NCBI GenBank assembly: GCA_017458805.1
Contig: JAFTAC010000527.1
Span: 1 to 17,494, forward strand
DNA length: 17,494 nucleotides
Reading direction: 5' to 3'
Source: Victivallales bacterium
Lineage (GTDB): Bacteria > Verrucomicrobiota > Lentisphaeria > Oligosphaerales > Oligosphaeraceae
Shown: positions 15,379-17,494 of the stretch, in pieces
Numbering within the stretch: position 1 is the stretch's first letter
Layout: every line of letters starts with the position of its first letter
Program-made: the position numbers and the translations under genes
The notes under the pieces: model-generated
What the model was told of the DNA's origin: nothing
The model's input: the letters and a program-made list of their open reading frames with translations, nothing else
The model's database searches: none

Positions 15379-17259
15379 ATGAATAAGCATATCTTCAGCT
15401 TGTTTGCCGCTTTTACTACGCTGACCCTGTGCGCCGCTCCTGTGCCATGGCTGGAACTGTGCGATGCCGTGACACGCGAGCGTCTCGCCACTGCACCTGG
15501 CCGTATGGTGGAGGGCATGACGTGGAATGTTGCGAAAACCTCCCGAAACAACGCCGACATCTATGACGTCACGTTTAAGGTTGACGTCAAGGAGTCCCGT
15601 GGCATGGTCTTTACGGCAGGAGTTCCTTTTGCCAAGGCGGAGGCGGTGTTCCTGCGCACACCATACATAAGCGAAAAAGTCTCTGACAACCGCATCTACG
15701 CGGAGGTTTTCGACAACATGACAGGCGGACCCGAAGGCGGCTATTCGCGCTATCCCGTGAACGCTGTCGCACACGGCAAGGAAGGTCTTGCGCTCGCAGT
15801 CGATACGGCGTATCCCGTCAAGGAGCGCATTGAATACGATGCCGAAGACGAGCGGTTCAACATCCACTTCGACTTTGCCGCCACGCCGATGCAAAAAGAG
15901 TTCAGGTTTCGCTTTGCCGTGTATGAGTTTGTCAACAACTGGGGCTTCCGCTCAGCGTTGGCACACTATTACGATCTGTTTCCCGACTACGCCGAACAGC
16001 GGGTGCGGAAGCATGGAATGAGCCTCGCTTTCGCGAACGCCACTGGCATCGAGGGGATTGAGGATTTCCACATCGCGTTCCGCTCAACCTTCTATGAACC
16101 TGTCTGGGACGCAGAGAAGGGCGTCACCGAGTGGCCGCGCCAGCCAATCATTGCGCAGGAGATAGCAAAAAACCGCGAAGCGGGCATTATGACTTTCCGT
16201 TACCATGAGCCTGGCAGCTGGTGGATGGCGATGAAGCCTGGCACTCCCCGTACATACGAGGCGGCCTTTGCGCAGCTCAAGGAGGCGGCGGAACGCGGCA
16301 ATACCAAGGCGCAGGCAATCCTTCAGGCCCCGATGATGACCGCCGACGGGCGCTTTATGGTCTCCTTCTCCAAGCAGACCTGGAACGACGGTTGCGTCTG
16401 GAGCTGTTCGACCCTTCCACGGCAGGACGCTCCAGCACGCTATGATTCATACTACCTCATCAGCGACGCCAAAATCGCCACATATCAGAACCAGATTGGG
16501 GAGAACCTAGCTGGCGAGGAGTACGATTCGATGGGCGGCTATATGCGCGACGAGTTGGACTTCAATCCCGTCTCGATGGCGGCTGCGACCTATCCGCTGG
16601 TGTACGATTTCGTGACGCGTCGTCCCGCGTTGTCGCTGCTGCTCATGCAGTCGGAGTACGCCCGTTGGAGTGCGGACAAGGTCCATGCGGCGGGCCGCAT
16701 CACCTATGCCAACAATGTGCGCTCGGCCTTCCTGGCGCGGAACTTCGATGTGCTGGTCAGCGAAACCGACTGGAAGCGTGGCGGCAAATGGAAGCCGCAG
16801 ACGAAGGAGGAGCTGATTTTCTACCGCGTACTTGCCAAGGGCAAGCCACATTCACCGCATCTGAACACCGACCTCCGCAATTTCTCCGTTGCCGAAGTAG
16901 AGAAGTTTTGCAGGCGTATGATTGCGTTTGGTTATCTGCCGACTATTTTCAACAACCGTGGTCAGAACTACTTCCGCACTCCAGCAGCATACAACCGCGA
17001 CCGTGAAGTGTTTCGGAGGTATATGCCACTGGCGGTCAAACTTTCGGAGGCTGGCTGGGAGCCTGAAACACTCGCCAGAAGCAATTTCAACGACATACTT
17101 GTCGAGCGTTTCGGCAACTACCTGACTGTCTTCAACGACGGCGGCGGTACGCGCGATGTCGAGTTGACAATCGAATTCGTGGATACCCCATTGCACTTCA
17201 CTATGCAGCCATACGACCTGCGTGTCTATGACCTGGCGGGAAAGCCTGTGGAGTTTTGA
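15379..17259 (+). CDS. Secreted putative glycoside hydrolase, unassigned family
   Basis: A 626-residue exported protein; the signal peptide is likely cut near residues 19-20 (LTLCAA). The N-terminal third (about 21-205) is beta-rich and like a beta-sandwich. Residues about 210-550 look like an alpha/beta barrel: AGIMTFRYHEPGSWW, YYLISDAKIATYQNQIG, EEYDSMGGYMRDELDFN with D383, and DVLVSETDW with E462. The paired acidic residues at strand ends are reasonable catalytic candidates but unproven. The last 60 residues form a small beta domain (VFNDGGGTRDVELTIEFVD, then RVYDLAGKPVEF) typical of the C-terminal all-beta domain after a glycosidase barrel. I cannot name a family. SD GAGGAGGG (15365-15372) overlaps the previous stop, so this gene is coupled to the CBM9-like gene. 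It ends the operon in this window. Confidence 0.6.
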   Translation: MNKHIFSLFAAFTTLTLCAAPVPWLELCDAVTRERLATAPGRMVEGMTWNVAKTSRNNADIYDVTFKVDVKESRGMVFTAGVPFAKAEAVFLRTPYISEKVSDNRIYAEVFDNMTGGPEGGYSRYPVNAVAHGKEGLALAVDTAYPVKERIEYDAEDERFNIHFDFAATPMQKEFRFRFAVYEFVNNWGFRSALAHYYDLFPDYAEQRVRKHGMSLAFANATGIEGIEDFHIAFRSTFYEPVWDAEKGVTEWPRQPIIAQEIAKNREAGIMTFRYHEPGSWWMAMKPGTPRTYEAAFAQLKEAAERGNTKAQAILQAPMMTADGRFMVSFSKQTWNDGCVWSCSTLPRQDAPARYDSYYLISDAKIATYQNQIGENLAGEEYDSMGGYMRDELDFNPVSMAAATYPLVYDFVTRRPALSLLLMQSEYARWSADKVHAAGRITYANNVRSAFLARNFDVLVSETDWKRGGKWKPQTKEELIFYRVLAKGKPHSPHLNTDLRNFSVAEVEKFCRRMIAFGYLPTIFNNRGQNYFRTPAAYNRDREVFRRYMPLAVKLSEAGWEPETLARSNFNDILVERFGNYLTVFNDGGGTRDVELTIEFVDTPLHFTMQPYDLRVYDLAGKPVEF

Positions 17260-17494
17260 TTGGGAGGCGATGGTGTTTCGCTGTTGCGCGAAGCTGTTGC
17301 GAGTCGCATGAATAGACGTCCATTCCTAGCTTTGAATTGTTTGAAGGGGGCTTCTAGTACTTAATTGATTTAATTCGGATACACATTGCATTGGAGTTTT
17401 GGAGATGATTTTTTGCGAATGGCGACGCGCATACCCTCGTATGTAAGGAGCCATTCACGGAAAAGCAGCCCAAAAGAACAGTGCAGATGTATTC
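17260..17494. other. Non-coding tail after the carbohydrate operon
   Basis: I see no supported gene. A short direct repeat of GCTGTTGCG occurs twice near 17281-17303, and GC content drops after 17320. On the minus strand a frame is open from the window edge to a stop at 17370-17372 (about 40 codons, ending ...QCNVYPN), which could be the end of a gene entering from the right or chance. No clear terminator follows the 15379 gene; the best hairpin here has only a 5-bp stem (TTCGC/GCGAA). Confidence 0.4.

Noticed and set aside
14662..15894. 410-codon open frame on the minus strand
   Set aside because: It spans two + strand genes that both have signal peptides and ribosome-site or operon spacing evidence.

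Overview
The window looks like the chromosome of a Gram-negative, polysaccharide-degrading bacterium of the Lentisphaerota/Verrucomicrobiota type (inferred, not proven). The reasons are a run of secreted glycoside-hydrolase-like proteins on one strand, several genes without a Shine-Dalgarno site, GC-rich coding sequence, and many small GC-rich hairpin repeats both between and inside genes. All confident genes are on the + strand.

Region by region. (1) 1-206 is the 3' end of an ArsB/NhaD-like membrane permease; its stop codon lies in a perfect 10-bp hairpin. (2) 210-367 is a non-coding array of six 15-bp units and three 20-bp hairpins with a compensatory stem change. (3) 391-5962 is a tight three-gene operon: an MmcQ/YjbR + TerB-N + TerB-C protein, a BrxD-like P-loop ATPase (BrxC/BrxD, DUF2791 family) and a BrxHI/Lhr-like superfamily II DNA helicase. 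It resembles the accessory pair of type 2 BREX, but no PglX, PglZ or PglW is present and a TerB protein takes the lead position. It is the best candidate here for a poorly characterised, probably anti-phage or DNA-processing, system. (4) 5963-6203 holds a strong sigma-70-like promoter with an operator-like repeat cluster. (5) 6204-8797 is an AT-rich type IIS restriction-modification pair: a D12-class (Dam-like) adenine methylase and an AlwI-family endonuclease, probably acquired horizontally. (6) 8823-17259 is a five-gene carbohydrate locus: a HEAT plus jelly-roll protein, a 1047-residue multidomain putative glycosidase, a cytoplasmic GH20-like protein, a protein with CBM9-like and discoidin-like parts, and a 626-residue putative glycosidase. 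(7) 17260-17494 has no gene I can support.

How they work together. Regions 3 to 5 form a small two-part defence island, the TerB/ATPase/helicase module followed by restriction-modification. It sits between a transporter and a glycan-foraging operon. In that operon, four secreted proteins would bind and cut an unidentified glycan outside the cytoplasm, and the cytoplasmic GH20-like protein could finish the imported products. Hairpin repeats recur across both parts and in several places lie inside reading frames, so a palindromic element family seems to have spread through this genome and left in-frame insertions.
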